Program-made: the position numbers and the translations under genes
The notes under the pieces: model-generated
Seen by the model: the letters and a program-made list of their open reading frames with translations, nothing else
Databases searched by the model: none
Told to the model about the DNA's origin: nothing
Assembly (NCBI RefSeq): GCF_023898315.1
Contig: NC_064622.1
Coordinates: 358,775,234-358,839,233, forward strand
Reading direction: 5' to 3'
DNA: 64,000 nucleotides
From: Schistocerca nitens
Lineage: Eukaryota > Arthropoda > Insecta > Orthoptera > Acrididae
Shown here: piece after piece, positions 21,261 to 30,402 of the stretch
How the letters are laid out: each line of letters opens with the position of its first letter
Position numbering within the stretch: position 1 is the stretch's first letter

Positions 21261-22012
21261 CTGCCGCTCCCTTCTAACTTTCCCCAGCCTGTCTCTCTTT
21301 CCATTCTGAAGAAGCAATGCACTCTTCTCTGAAGCATGAGTGTGCCCAAAGCATGAGTGTGCCCAAAACAGCGGAACAATGATCTAGGTAGTTTCGTTAG
21401 TCTGTAGTGTTGTATGCTGCAATGTTGGTGGATGAAGAAGCACATTTTCACTTGAATGGGAGTAGTGAATAAACAGAATTGTAGGTGGTAGACATTCCAC
21501 AACAGCTGCACCAATGCCCCCTCAACAGTGTCGAGGTCAAAGTATCGTGTGGAATCATTGGCCTGTATTTTTTGAAGATAAAGATACCATCATGACAATT
21601 ATGTTCAGGGTAGTGAAGCAGCCAAAACTGCCCTAATCCATAATCAACCATTTCTTACATATTATGTGACTGCCATGTTCCCTCATTTCTTCTTACCACA
21701 CATAGTAGGGACACGTATCACTAAAATCACAATTTATTGCAAAATTTCAGTGCTTATGTTAGAGAGTACAGTGGATAACTTTGCCCAGCAACTATGAATA
21801 TATACCCAGAACTATGACGTGTATATTCTGCATATTATTTACTTATTTCCTTCCTTTGTTGTGTGCCCTGGTCAGGTTAGTGTTTTCAAGTAACTCACCC
21901 CCCCCCCCACCCACACCCCTCCCACCCCGCTTACATTGAACTTGAGACATATTAAAATATTTTGTTTGTAACAATTAAGGGTCACATATAAATATATGTA
22001 AGCAGTTGGTGT
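21261..22012. other. Intron sequence, no element recognised
   Basis: It contains a small tandem duplication of GCATGAGTGTGCCCAAA at about 21340-21375 and a C-rich run at 21900-21909. The overlapping short minus-strand frames (21131-21651) have no domain I recognise. Confidence 0.5.
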
Positions 22013-23309
22013 TACAGAGGGTTCCAGAAAAATGTGTACTGTCTTTGATAGTCCATATTAATGGAACAAACTGATATACCATTACAATTCTTGTGCAGGA
22101 GAAGGTTATTTTATCTCTCTAGCAGCCAAACAACGTCGATGCTGCTGAACTATTGACCAAACTATGGCTATCAGTGTTGCTAATGTGTGTGACAGCTGCA
22201 CAGGATGCCTCAGTAGTTTCTCGTACCTCATTCAGTGTATCTGACTTGTGTTGATAAACTCCATTTTTCAAGGTCCCTCCATAGGTAGAAGTCAAGAGGT
22301 GTAAGGTCTGGAGACCATGGTGGGTATTCAACAGACCCTCTTCGACTTATCCATTCTCCAAATAGATTTTCATCCAGATAGGCTCCGCCATCTCTACGGT
22401 GGTGAGGTGGAGCGCCATCTTGTTGTAGGAAAAATCTTTCATTTTCAAACACCTTTCGAATGACAGATAAAATTGGCATTTGCAGCATATGAAGATACAT
22501 ATCACCAGTTAAGGTACCTTCGAAGAAGAATGGGCCAGTCAAACCACATGATGACAGACCACACCACACATTAACACCCAGTATATTAACATGCTTGTTC
22601 ATGTGAACATGAAGGTTTTCAGGAGCCCAGTATGCGCAGTTGTGCCAGTTTACAGTACTGTTCAGTTTGAATTGAGCCTCGTAAAACCAGATAACCGTCC
22701 CTGCAAACTGTTCATCCTCATATAGCATGCCTTCGGACCACTTAAAGTACTCCATCCTTCAAATCGGGTCACCCTCATTCATAGCACACAGCAAGCTTGC
22801 GGTGTAAACTTACCACTTTGCTGCCTTCAGAATTTGTTGCACACTTGATCACTTTACCCCGTGTTTACGTGCACCCTACTATCAAATTTTTGAGATGACC
22901 TAGTGAAATTCCGCAACACATCAGCACTGAAAGCTGGACTAGTTGATGTTTTTGGTTGGCCAGACCTTTCATTACGTACATCCTGAACAGTACCATTGGC
23001 TTCAAATTTGCCCCAAATACGATAAGTTGTTGTACGTGTTGGTGGCAGAGTTCCATACACATTATGCCATTGTCCTTCTACCTGCATCATGTTTTCGTAC
23101 TTTCAGTACCGCTTCAGTACCGCCTGGCATTGCTCAGATAACAGTCTTAACTTCATTCATTGCTGCACTGTCACCCGCTGGAAAACATGCGCCAAGATCT
23201 GTTGAGAAAACAATGGACGAAGTTACCCCACAAAATTGCAATGATATGTCATTTTGTTCCAAAGATATTAACTATAAGAGAGTGTCTACACTTCATGGGC
23301 CCCTCTGTA
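22013..23309 (-). mobile_element. Tc1/mariner-superfamily transposon (1.3 kb) with about 85-bp TIRs
   Basis: The left end starts TACAGAGGG and the right end finishes with a matching complement, CCCCTCTGTA. The inverted repeats align over roughly 85 bp with scattered differences (shared blocks include TGGAACAAA). TA dinucleotides flank both ends, as expected for IS630/Tc1/mariner insertions. The minus strand carries a broken transposase. It lies alone in Sec63 intron A and does not disrupt another element. Confidence 0.82.
22228..23090 (-). pseudogene. Transposase of the 1.3-kb Tc1/mariner-type element, inactive
   Basis: The N-terminal frame 22854-23090 reads YGTLPPTRTTTYRIWGKFEA and QPKTSTSPAFSADVL, a helix-turn-helix region. 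The C-terminal frame 22228-22755 reads GVNVWCGLSSCGLTGPFFFE, LQQDGAPPHH and PPWSPDLTPLDFYLW. The second and third catalytic Asp are present (QQDG, SPDLTPLD). The first, expected in an S-D-E-A-Q-F motif, is replaced by Tyr (WFYEAQF), and stops lie between the two frames. The protein cannot be catalytic. Confidence 0.85.
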
Positions 23310-23719
23310 TTTATTTTATGATAATTATAACATCAAATTAAAGTTGTTTTCATTTTACCAATAATTTCTATTTATGCATTATTCTGCAGTGTTTTAGTGT
23401 GCATTGATGCATTATTTCTTTTAAGAGGACACTGTTCTTGTGTCATTCATGTTTGAATATTCCACGTGTATAACACAAAAGGAATCGTCATTTATAAAAG
23501 AATGTAGCCCTTCATATAATAATTGCTGTCAAATCCACATCATCCACAAGCTCACCAGGTGCGACACTTAACAACTAAAATTCTCCGAACCTGCTAGCGA
23601 CACTCTTCAATGAAGCAAACAATATTTACTTTTCCTAACTGTCTACAAAGCTGCTTTTTTCTGTGTTTTACATGGCAAAATTTTAATTTTACCATTGTTT
23701 TATTTCATGTATTTTGCAG
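23310..23719 (+). other. Intron tail before Sec63 exon 2 of the window
   Basis: AT-rich intron with no recognised element. It ends in a pyrimidine-rich tract and TTTTGCAG, the acceptor for the exon at 23720. Confidence 0.7.
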
Positions 23720-23925
23720 TGATTGATGATGAAAATCCAACTGTCTACACGGCAGGGGCAATTGTCACTGTGACGGTAACACTAATACGTCACGACATGA
23801 GCATCCTCTTTGGGGATGATACAAAGGCAGCACAACATGCTCCTCCCCAGGAGATGTTGGAAGATTTAGCAGAGAAAGAAAAAGAGCAGGAAGATCAGGA
23901 GCAGCCTCCAAAGAAAGAAGAACAG
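23720..23925 (+). CDS. Sec63: Sec63 internal exon (start of beta-sandwich region and acidic/Gln-rich segment)
   Basis: Two bases complete a Val codon, then 68 codons read VIDDENPTVYTAGAIVTVTV, LIRHDMSILFGDD and end EQEDQEQPPKKEEQ. In Sec63 proteins this is the start of the FN3-like beta-sandwich, with the conserved TAGAIVTVTVTL strand, followed by a charged insertion. The acceptor is TTTTGCAG and the donor GTAAGT. The exon closes in phase 0. Charged Glu/Lys/Gln-rich sequence at its end is normal for the family, whose cytosolic region is highly acidic. Although it lies 21 kb from the preceding exon, the phase and family order fit perfectly. Confidence 0.93.
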
Positions 23926-24264
23926 GTAAGTAAACTCTATCTGCTATAAGGAATTTTATGCTTTTTACTGTTTGTCTACCACAACACTTGTGAAAATCAT
24001 TGCTAAAACTTTCTCATCTCTGGTAAGTAAAAAATAATTTTGCAAATTTTCATCTTACAGCTATTTTAGTAGTGCTTTGGCTGCTACAGGCGTGCCTTCT
24101 GCATCCTGTGCTGAGAGACAGCTGCCATTATAATCTGATACTAAGGAGCTGTTTGGTGAAAAATTTTATGTTTGCAAATCTTACAGTCTGTGTGCCAGAT
24201 AAAAGCACTGAATTCCTTCTCATTATCTGTAATAATTACTGTGCTGCATCAAATTAAGTAACGC
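23926..24264 (+). other. Intron start after Sec63 exon at 23720-23925
   Basis: Follows the GTAAGT donor. No recognised element. The short frame at 24072-24257 has no domain. Confidence 0.6.
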
Positions 24265-24415
24265 ATTATGCAAAACTTTAAAGAGTTTGCTGGGATAGAA
24301 ACTATTTGCATAAACTTTGCATATGGTTGATTTTAGCTCATAGATTGCTGTGGATGAAATGTGGTCAAGTTATCGAAATTTTATTTAAAATTGAGAGCAG
24401 AATATAATCTCGTTT
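24265..24415. repeat. Diverged relative of the fold-back arm at 8330-8460
   Basis: The phrase order GCA...TTTGAAGAGTTTGC, GGTCGATTTTAG and GAATGAAATGTGGACAAG of the fold-back arm is echoed here as GCAAAACTTTAAAGAGTTTGC, GGTTGATTTTAGC and GGATGAAATGTGGTCAAG, in the same orientation as the left arm. The similarity is weak but colinear over about 130 bp, so I read it as an old fragment of the same repeat family. Confidence 0.55.
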
Positions 24416-24589
24416 TATTATCAACTTAGTTTTTATATCCAGCAGATGGTTGCACTCAAAGCACCCATTTCTGTACCTACAAATCAAGAAAAATATGGTC
24501 ATAACAGTCATAATACTTCATGAACAGTTCAAGATATCAAAACAAAGTTCTTTGCAAATGATAGCAAAGAGGCATGTATATTATATGAT
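24416..24589. other. Short intron spacer
   Basis: Nothing recognised. Confidence 0.5.
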
Positions 24590-24825
24590 GGAAATGGAAA
24601 TGAGCATATGGCATCAGTGGCCGGGAGTTCCCAGGCAGGAAGTTCGGCCGCCAAGTGCAAGTCTTATCAAGTGCGACACCACATTGGGTGACTTGCGCGC
24701 CGACAATGGGGATGAAATGATGAGGAGGACAGCATAACACCCAGTCCCTGAGGGCAGAAAATCTCCCATCCCAGCTGGGAATGGAACCCAGGCCCCCATG
24801 CGTGGCATTTCCCACACTCTGACTT
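24590..24825 (-). mobile_element. tRNA-derived SINE (family B), 5'-truncated
   Basis: On the minus strand the segment starts with a B-box-like GGGTTCCATTCCC, runs through GGAGATTTTCTGCCCTCAGG and ACTGGGTGTTATGC, and ends in TTTCCATTTCC. I recall this as a common orthopteran SINE whose tRNA half precedes the GGTTCGATTCCC box. The front of the tRNA part is missing here. No clear target duplication was found. Confidence 0.7.
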
Positions 24826-25335
24826 TTCGGCTAATGATAAATAGTAGGAATTGTTTTATTCACAGAGATATGAAAGCAATTCATTTGCAATTGTGTGCTG
24901 TTTTTGCCAAATTTGGATTCCCCCCCTTCAAATTTGACGGGATGGGATGCGTACATGCATCAGTAGTGCTTAGGAAAACTCAGAGGACAAGTTTAAACAT
25001 GTCGTCGGCACCTGGGAAGCTGTGGAGCATGATGATTATCTTGTCCACAGCAGTCTAATGGTTAATTAGGCAAATATGTGACAATATTAACTTATAACCC
25101 CTATACACACACATGCACACTTACGTATTTCTCTGTTGAGCATTTATGTTACCATACGAATTAGGGTCAGTTGTCAAGAATTTCAGTGCTACAGGCAGAC
25201 TGATGCTATTCTTAATGACTAATTTCCTGAAGGAATACATTTATTGAATGTAACTAATAGAGGGAATAAAGGTAACATCTCACTTTCCAGTTGAGGCATT
25301 GGTTCATTGATATGTAGGGACATGAAAAAATCAAT
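24826..25335. other. Intron sequence with a 48-bp exact copy of downstream repeat sequence
   Basis: Positions 24890-24937 are identical to 25821-25868, including a C7 run. The rest shows no recognised element. Confidence 0.7.
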
Positions 25336-25910
25336 CTATTTGTGACAAAATTTGATGTTTTCATCCCCAGATTCAATGTTATTTGTTGCTAAATTTTGTA
25401 TGATTTTTGCTAAAATTGTTGCTATTTTTGTCAAAATAATTGTTATTAATTTGCTGTATTTGGTGTTACATTTTGCTACATTCAGTGCCACATTTGGCAC
25501 TCTTTTTCTTTCAAATTTGGAGTTGTCTTTGGTGAATTTTGTGGTTCTTGCCAAATTCGGTATTATATTTTGCCAGATTCTGCGTTTTAATCAAATTCAG
25601 TGTTGTTCTTCTACCATATTTGGAGGTGGTTTTGCTAAATTCAGGAATTTTTGCCAAATTCAGTCTTGCTTTTTTTGTGAAGTTCTGCATTATTTTTTGT
25701 CAAGATCAGTAATTTTGTCAAATTTCCTGTTGCTTTTTTTTGCCAAATTATGTTTTTCAAATTTGGTGATATTTTTTACAAATGTGGCTTGTTTTTTGCC
25801 AGATTCTGTAACTTTTACCAAATTGTGTGCTGTTTTTGCCAAATTTGGATTCCCCCCCTTCAAATTTGGTGCTGTTTTCATCGTCACATCAAAGTTCGTT
25901 ACTTGGTAAA
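25336..25910 (+). repeat. AT-rich degenerate repeat tract built on TTTTGCCAAATT
   Basis: Variants of TTTTGCCAAATTCAGT and TTTTGCTAAATT recur every 25-50 nt for over 500 bp, interspersed with TTCAAATTTGG. The spacing is irregular, so it is not a clean satellite. Because the unit avoids stops it creates a long accidental frame (25352-25909) full of AKF, FCQI and similar residues, which I do not regard as a gene. Its last 48 bp are duplicated at 24890-24937. Confidence 0.72.
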
Positions 25911-26399
25911 TGAACTTTCATTTTAAGATTGTACACTAACCTCAGTCTAGATGAGATTAGAAGTCAACATGTGGTTTTAACATTCAACAACTATCAATTA
26001 CGAATTCTAGTAAAAATTGCTGCCCTCAGATTTATAAACTTTTGTGTGGCAAAATTATCGTTTCAGATATCTCGCAAAAATTTGACAGTTATTTTGCCAA
26101 AAAGTCTATTTTCACATTATTTTTCATGAAATTTTTCTGTGCCTATTGATAGGCACGTAAATGACTGAGAATGTTGCTAAGAATTCAGATCAGTCCTCCT
26201 CCAGACCTAACAGAGTACACACGCATGTGCATGGCTATGTTGCGCTGCCCGATTATATTATGCTAGCGCTGCAGTTTGATTGAGATAAGGCGTTCTGTCG
26301 GGAGGAATGGGTGAAGGAAGAAAGGAGTCGGAGGGAGTTCTGGAAGGAAGAGTGGTTGGCAGCTGGGAGGAAGGGCCAGCAAGCACACAGAATAGGAAT
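25911..26399. other. Intron sequence, no element recognised
   Basis: AT-rich to about 26150, then purine-rich (GGAAGGAAG-type). No coding exon or known repeat was identified. Confidence 0.5.
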
Positions 26400-26800
26400 G
26401 TAGCACCGCTTATCTCACTCTAATGCAGGGAAGAAGAGTATACAAGAATTTGGAAGAAGTAATTGGATAGGAGAGGCAGTATGGAGGAATAGGGAGACTG
26501 TGGAGATGGCGGGGAGTGAAGTGGGACTGATGGGGACAGCGTTAGACAACAGACACATACACATTTGTGCAGATGCAACTTGGACACACATGGCCACTGT
26601 CTCTGTCTGCTGAGGCCGGAGACAGAGACAGTGGTACTGTGTTGTGTTTGCATAAATGTGTGTGTTTATTATGTTGTCTAATTTGGAAGGCGGCTTTTTG
26701 GCTAAAAGCTTACTTGTTAAGTGCTTTTGTTGTGCCTATCTGCAACTCAACATCTCTGCTATATGGTGAGTAGCAATCTATCCTTTTCATAATATTACCT
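26400..26800 (+). repeat. Interspersed repeat family C, copy 1
   Basis: The right end reads TTGTTGTGCCTATCTGCAAC, TCAACATCTCTGCTATATGG and TGAGTAGCAATC. The same terminus occurs in the opposite orientation at 40895-40950. This terminal motif is familiar from many insect interspersed repeats. It has no coding capacity. The left boundary is uncertain. Confidence 0.6.
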
Positions 26801-26884
26801 CTACTTAAAAAGCACAAGTGGATGATGTGGGAAGGAGATGAAAGAGAGAAAATCTTATTTCGGGACTTGCATTGAGATATTTAT

Positions 26885-27222
26885 AGCATATATATGAAGA
26901 TAGTAACTGTCCTCTAAAGAACAGATACCATTGATGACCGTGCAGCTTCTCTAGAATAAAGGATAGTTAATTGAAACCCTCACCTGCCGACAGGTGTTGT
27001 TGATATATCCTGATGGGGACAGCTGAAAATGTGTGCCCCGACCGGGACTCAAACCCAGGATCTCCTGCTTACCCCGGTCGGGGCACACATTTTCAGCTGT
27101 CTACATCGAGGTATATCAACAACACCTGTCGGCAGGTGAGGGTTTCAATTAATTATCTTTTATTCTAGAGAAGCTGCACGGTCATCAATTGTATCTGTTC
27201 CTTTGAGAACTATCTTCATATA
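26885..27222. repeat. Palindromic pair of tRNA-derived SINE (family C2) fragments
   Basis: Left arm 26885-27046 and right arm 27073-27222 are near-perfect reverse complements with only a 26-bp centre. The centre and left arm contain, on the minus strand, GTAAGCAGGAGATC and the B-box region GGGTTTGAGTCCCGGTCGGGG. The right arm starts at CCCCGGTCGGGGCACAC on the + strand. Both arms are the SINE tail seen once in direct form at 28975-29075. So two copies of one SINE face each other head to head. The mariner-type element at 27223 abuts the right arm. Confidence 0.82.
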
Positions 27223-28713
27223 CAGGGTGGTCCATTGATAGTGACTGGGCCAAATATCTCACAAAATAAGCATCAAATGAAAAAATTACAAAGAACGAAA
27301 CTCGTCTAGCTTGAAGGGGGAAACCAGATGGGACTATGGTTGGCCCGCTAGATGGCGCTGCCATAGGTCAAACGGATATCAACTGCATTTTTTAAAATAG
27401 GAACCCCCATTTTTTATTACATATTCGTGTAGTACGTAAAGAAATATGAATGTTTTAGTTGGACCACTTTTTTCGCTTTGTGATAGGTGGCGCTGTAATA
27501 GTCACAAACGTATAAGTACGTGGTATCATGTAATATTCCGCCAGTGCAGACGGTATTTGCTTCGTGATACATTACCCGTGTTAAAACGGACCGTTCACCA
27601 ATTGCAGAAAAGGTCGATATCGTGTTGATGTGTGGCTATTGTGATCAAAATGCCCAACGGGCGTGTGCAGTGTATGTTGCTTGATATCCTGGACGACATC
27701 ATCCAAGTGTCCGGACCATTCGCCAGATAGTTACGTTATTTAAGGGAACAGGAAGTGTTCAGCCACATGTGAAATGTCAACCATGACCTGCAACAAATGA
27801 TGATGCCCAAGTAGGTGTTTTAGTTGCTGTCGCGGCTAATCCGCACATCAATAGCAGACAAATTGTGCAAGAATTGGGAATCTCAAAAATGTCGGTTTTG
27901 ACATCGATTGCAACCGTACCATATTTCTATGTACCAGGAATTGCACGGCGATGACTTTGAACATCGTGTACAGTTCTGCCACTGGGCACAAGAGAAATTA
28001 CGGGAAGATGACAGATTTTTTGCACGTGTTCTATTTAGTGATGAAGCGTCATTCACCAACAGCGGTAACGTAAACTGGCATAATATGCACTATTGGCCAA
28101 CAGAAAATCCACGATGTCTTTGACAAGTGAAACGTCAGCGACCTTGGTGGGTTAATGTACGGTGCGGCATTATGGGAGGAAGGATAATTGGGCCCCATTT
28201 TATCGATGGAAATCTAAATGGTGCAATGTATGCTGATTTCCTATGTAATGTTTTACCGATGTTACTACAAGATGTTTCACTGCATGACAGAATGGCGATG
28301 TACTTCCAACATGATGGTTGTCCGGCACATAGCTCGCATGCGGTTGAAGCGGTATTGAGTAGAATGTTTCATGACAGGTGGATTGGTCGTCAAAGCACCA
28401 TACCACCATAAAATTGTGAGCCATATGTTTGTGACTATTACAGCGCCATCTATCATAAAGCGAAAAAAGTGGTCCAACTAAAACATTCATATTTCTTTAC
28501 GCACTACACGAATATGCAATAAAAAATGGGGGTTCCTATTTTAAAAAACGCAGTTGATATCCGTTTGACCTATGGCAGCGCCATCTAGCGGGCCAACCAT
28601 AGCACCATCTGGTTTCCCCCTTCAAGCTAGACAAGTTTAATTCTTTGTAGTTTTTTCATTTGACACTCATTTCGTGAGATATTTGGCCCAGTCACGATCA
28701 ATGGACCACCCTG
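27223..28713 (+). mobile_element. Mariner-superfamily element (1.49 kb) with about 290-bp inverted repeats
   Basis: Ends read CAGGGTGGTCCATTGAT and the complement ATCAATGGACCACCCTG, flanked by TA at 27221-27222 and 28714-28715. The inverted repeats extend to about 27514 on the left and 28422 on the right, some 290 bp, unusually long for this superfamily. Between them lies a broken transposase (27640-28411). The insertion divides SINE-related sequence: joining CTTCATATA to TATAGTTAAAGG restores a plausible unbroken site with TA as the target. Confidence 0.88.
27640..28411 (+). pseudogene. Transposase of the long-TIR mariner-type element, truncated
   Basis: The frame 27908-28123 reads HRVQFCHWAQEKLREDDRFF and VLFSDEASFTNSGNVNWHN, giving the first catalytic Asp in FSDEASF. 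After one stop, 28127-28411 reads WWVNVRCGIMGGRIIGPHFI and MYFQHDGCPAHSS, giving the second Asp in QHDG. The third, expected in a PPxSPDLxPxD motif, is missing: the sequence passes from WIGRQ straight into the right inverted repeat. The element therefore has an internal 3' deletion and an upstream frameshift. Confidence 0.85.
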
Positions 28714-29075
28714 TATATATAGTTAAAGGCTACCCAGCCATTGACCTTTGTCTGTGCGAATGCGGACAGGTTGCCCAAACTCTTACAGGAGTCGTCACCT
28801 TAGTGTGCGCGAGTAATGAGTGGATGGGCAAATATCTCTTAGGTTCATTACGTATGTAGATTGTGGACAGTTGGGAATGTGGGTCTCACGGGAAGCGTGT
28901 TGTTGCGCTATTCATCTGTGTCCTCGGTGGCTCAGATGGATAGAGCGTCTGCCATGTAAGCAGGAGATCCCGGGTTTGAGTCCCAGTCGGGGCACACATT
29001 TTCAGCTGTCCCCATCGAGGTATATCAACAACACCTGTCGGCAGCTGAGGGTTTCAATTAATTATCATTTATAGT
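28714..29075 (+). mobile_element. tRNA-derived SINE (family C2) with a recognisable cloverleaf
   Basis: Starts with AGTTAAAGGCTACCCAGCC and contains a tRNA-like body at 28920-28993, followed by a tail GCACACATTTTCAGCTG that ends near 29075. The same tail, in both orientations, forms the palindrome at 26885-27222. Confidence 0.75.
28920..28993 (+). pseudogene. tRNA-Thr-like sequence in the SINE (anticodon TGT)
   Basis: A cloverleaf can be drawn: acceptor GTCCTCG with TCGGGGC (wobbles included), D stem GCTC/GAGC, anticodon stem TCTGC/GCAGG around the loop CATGTAA (TGT at 28955-28957) and T stem CCGGG/CCCAG with one mismatch. Position 33 is A rather than the invariant T, and the B box is GGTTTGAGTCC. 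It is embedded in a dispersed SINE, so it is a pol III promoter unit rather than a functional tRNA. Confidence 0.65.
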
Positions 29076-30212
29076 ATAGTTGAAATAATGTATGAGACCT
29101 TCAAGGATTGTGTGGCACTGGGTTAGAAGGAGGGTACTTGAGATGAGGTTGTGTTCTAGAACACATTGCCAATTCTGTAATCACATCCAGTGGAATGTTC
29201 ACTTTAAAGTCCCCTTGAAACCTCAGCTATTGTTTCGTAGCAAACTTCATGAAAATGATGAGACTTGTCATAGCATAAAGATACAGTTGCAGTTCAAAAA
29301 TAGGTGTGTGCTAAAATGTCACAGCAGATAGCAATCAACAGCATCATTCTACTTGTGCTGAGGTACAGTTACCAGATCAGAGATGGTCAAGAATATATTA
29401 AGTACAGCATTTTGTTACTCCAGTCAGCAAGTTGATTACTGGGTGCTTTACCTACAGGGCAGGGTTTTCATGTGTTCCAAATACCAACACAGAGCCACAT
29501 GACATACTGGCTTTCCCTAAGATAAATCCTTTAAGAAGGTATGCAGAGGACAGGAGAGTGACTATGGTGGATTGAATCGCTTCGAAAATACCCATTTGTG
29601 GTGCTATCTATGATCATGATAACTTCTGTTTTTGTGTGGCATTAAACCAAGCTGTAGGGACTGTTCGGAGGATACAAAGAAATCATTTTCCAATGGTATA
29701 ATATTCATTCTACTCAGATTTACATCTTAAATATTCATTTCATTATTGCAATTTGACGTAGTTTATTACACAGTCTTGCAGTGGAAGTAGTGATAGCAGA
29801 TTTTAGGAATAATTCTTTACTGTTCACAATTCTGTTTTATTAAAGTACTTCACTGTGTAGCTGAGACTATCAACACCTATTTCCAATTTATTGGAATTAA
29901 CAATTAATTGTGTTAGCTACTACATGTTGTCCATCATTGTTAGAAACCTAAAAAGGCAAGTGTACATATTTTTGAGTTTGCTGCTGTAATTTTTTTTTTT
30001 TTTTTTTAAGCAAGAACACATGCTAGTATTGTCTGCACTCAATTAAAACAAACTATGCGGCTGTACATTTTTCATAATTATGAGAGAACCTAATGCCATC
30101 TTGTGTAAGCAAGTAGGAGCAGGCCCTCTTGCCGTACAATGTCTCTGCCTTTTTTATAGCAGTATTTATGGTGAGAGGCTTCAATTTTAGGTGAAAAACT
30201 TACATATTTGTC
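29076..30212. other. Intron sequence, no element recognised
   Basis: A T run lies at about 29990-30008. No protein domain or repeat family is recognisable. Confidence 0.5.
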
Positions 30213-30402
30213 TACATTAGAGTCGACACAGTTGAAGAAATAGTAGTGAGTAAAAGACATTTAGTGCCAGTAACTATATTTGCACTTTCAGGTAAAATAC
30301 ATCGAACACAACAACCAAGGAACATTATATTACCCACAAAAAAATCAGAGCATACAATAGCACCAGGGAAGTCTGTTGTATTTCACATTATGCACTTTGC
30401 CG

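Noticed and set aside
25352-25909. 185-codon frame rich in Phe, Ala and Lys, with possible membrane-like segments
   Set aside because: It is the translation of a degenerate AT-rich repeat tract whose unit lacks stops; the composition is explained by the DNA repeat.
28920-28993. Functional tRNA-Thr gene
   Set aside because: Position 33 is A, the T stem has a mismatch, and the sequence is the head of a dispersed SINE.
30159-30163. GCAGT as the left target duplication of the Copia, matching GCAGT at 38419-38423
   Set aside because: The left LTR homology starts only at 30213, about 50 bp away, so the match is likely chance.
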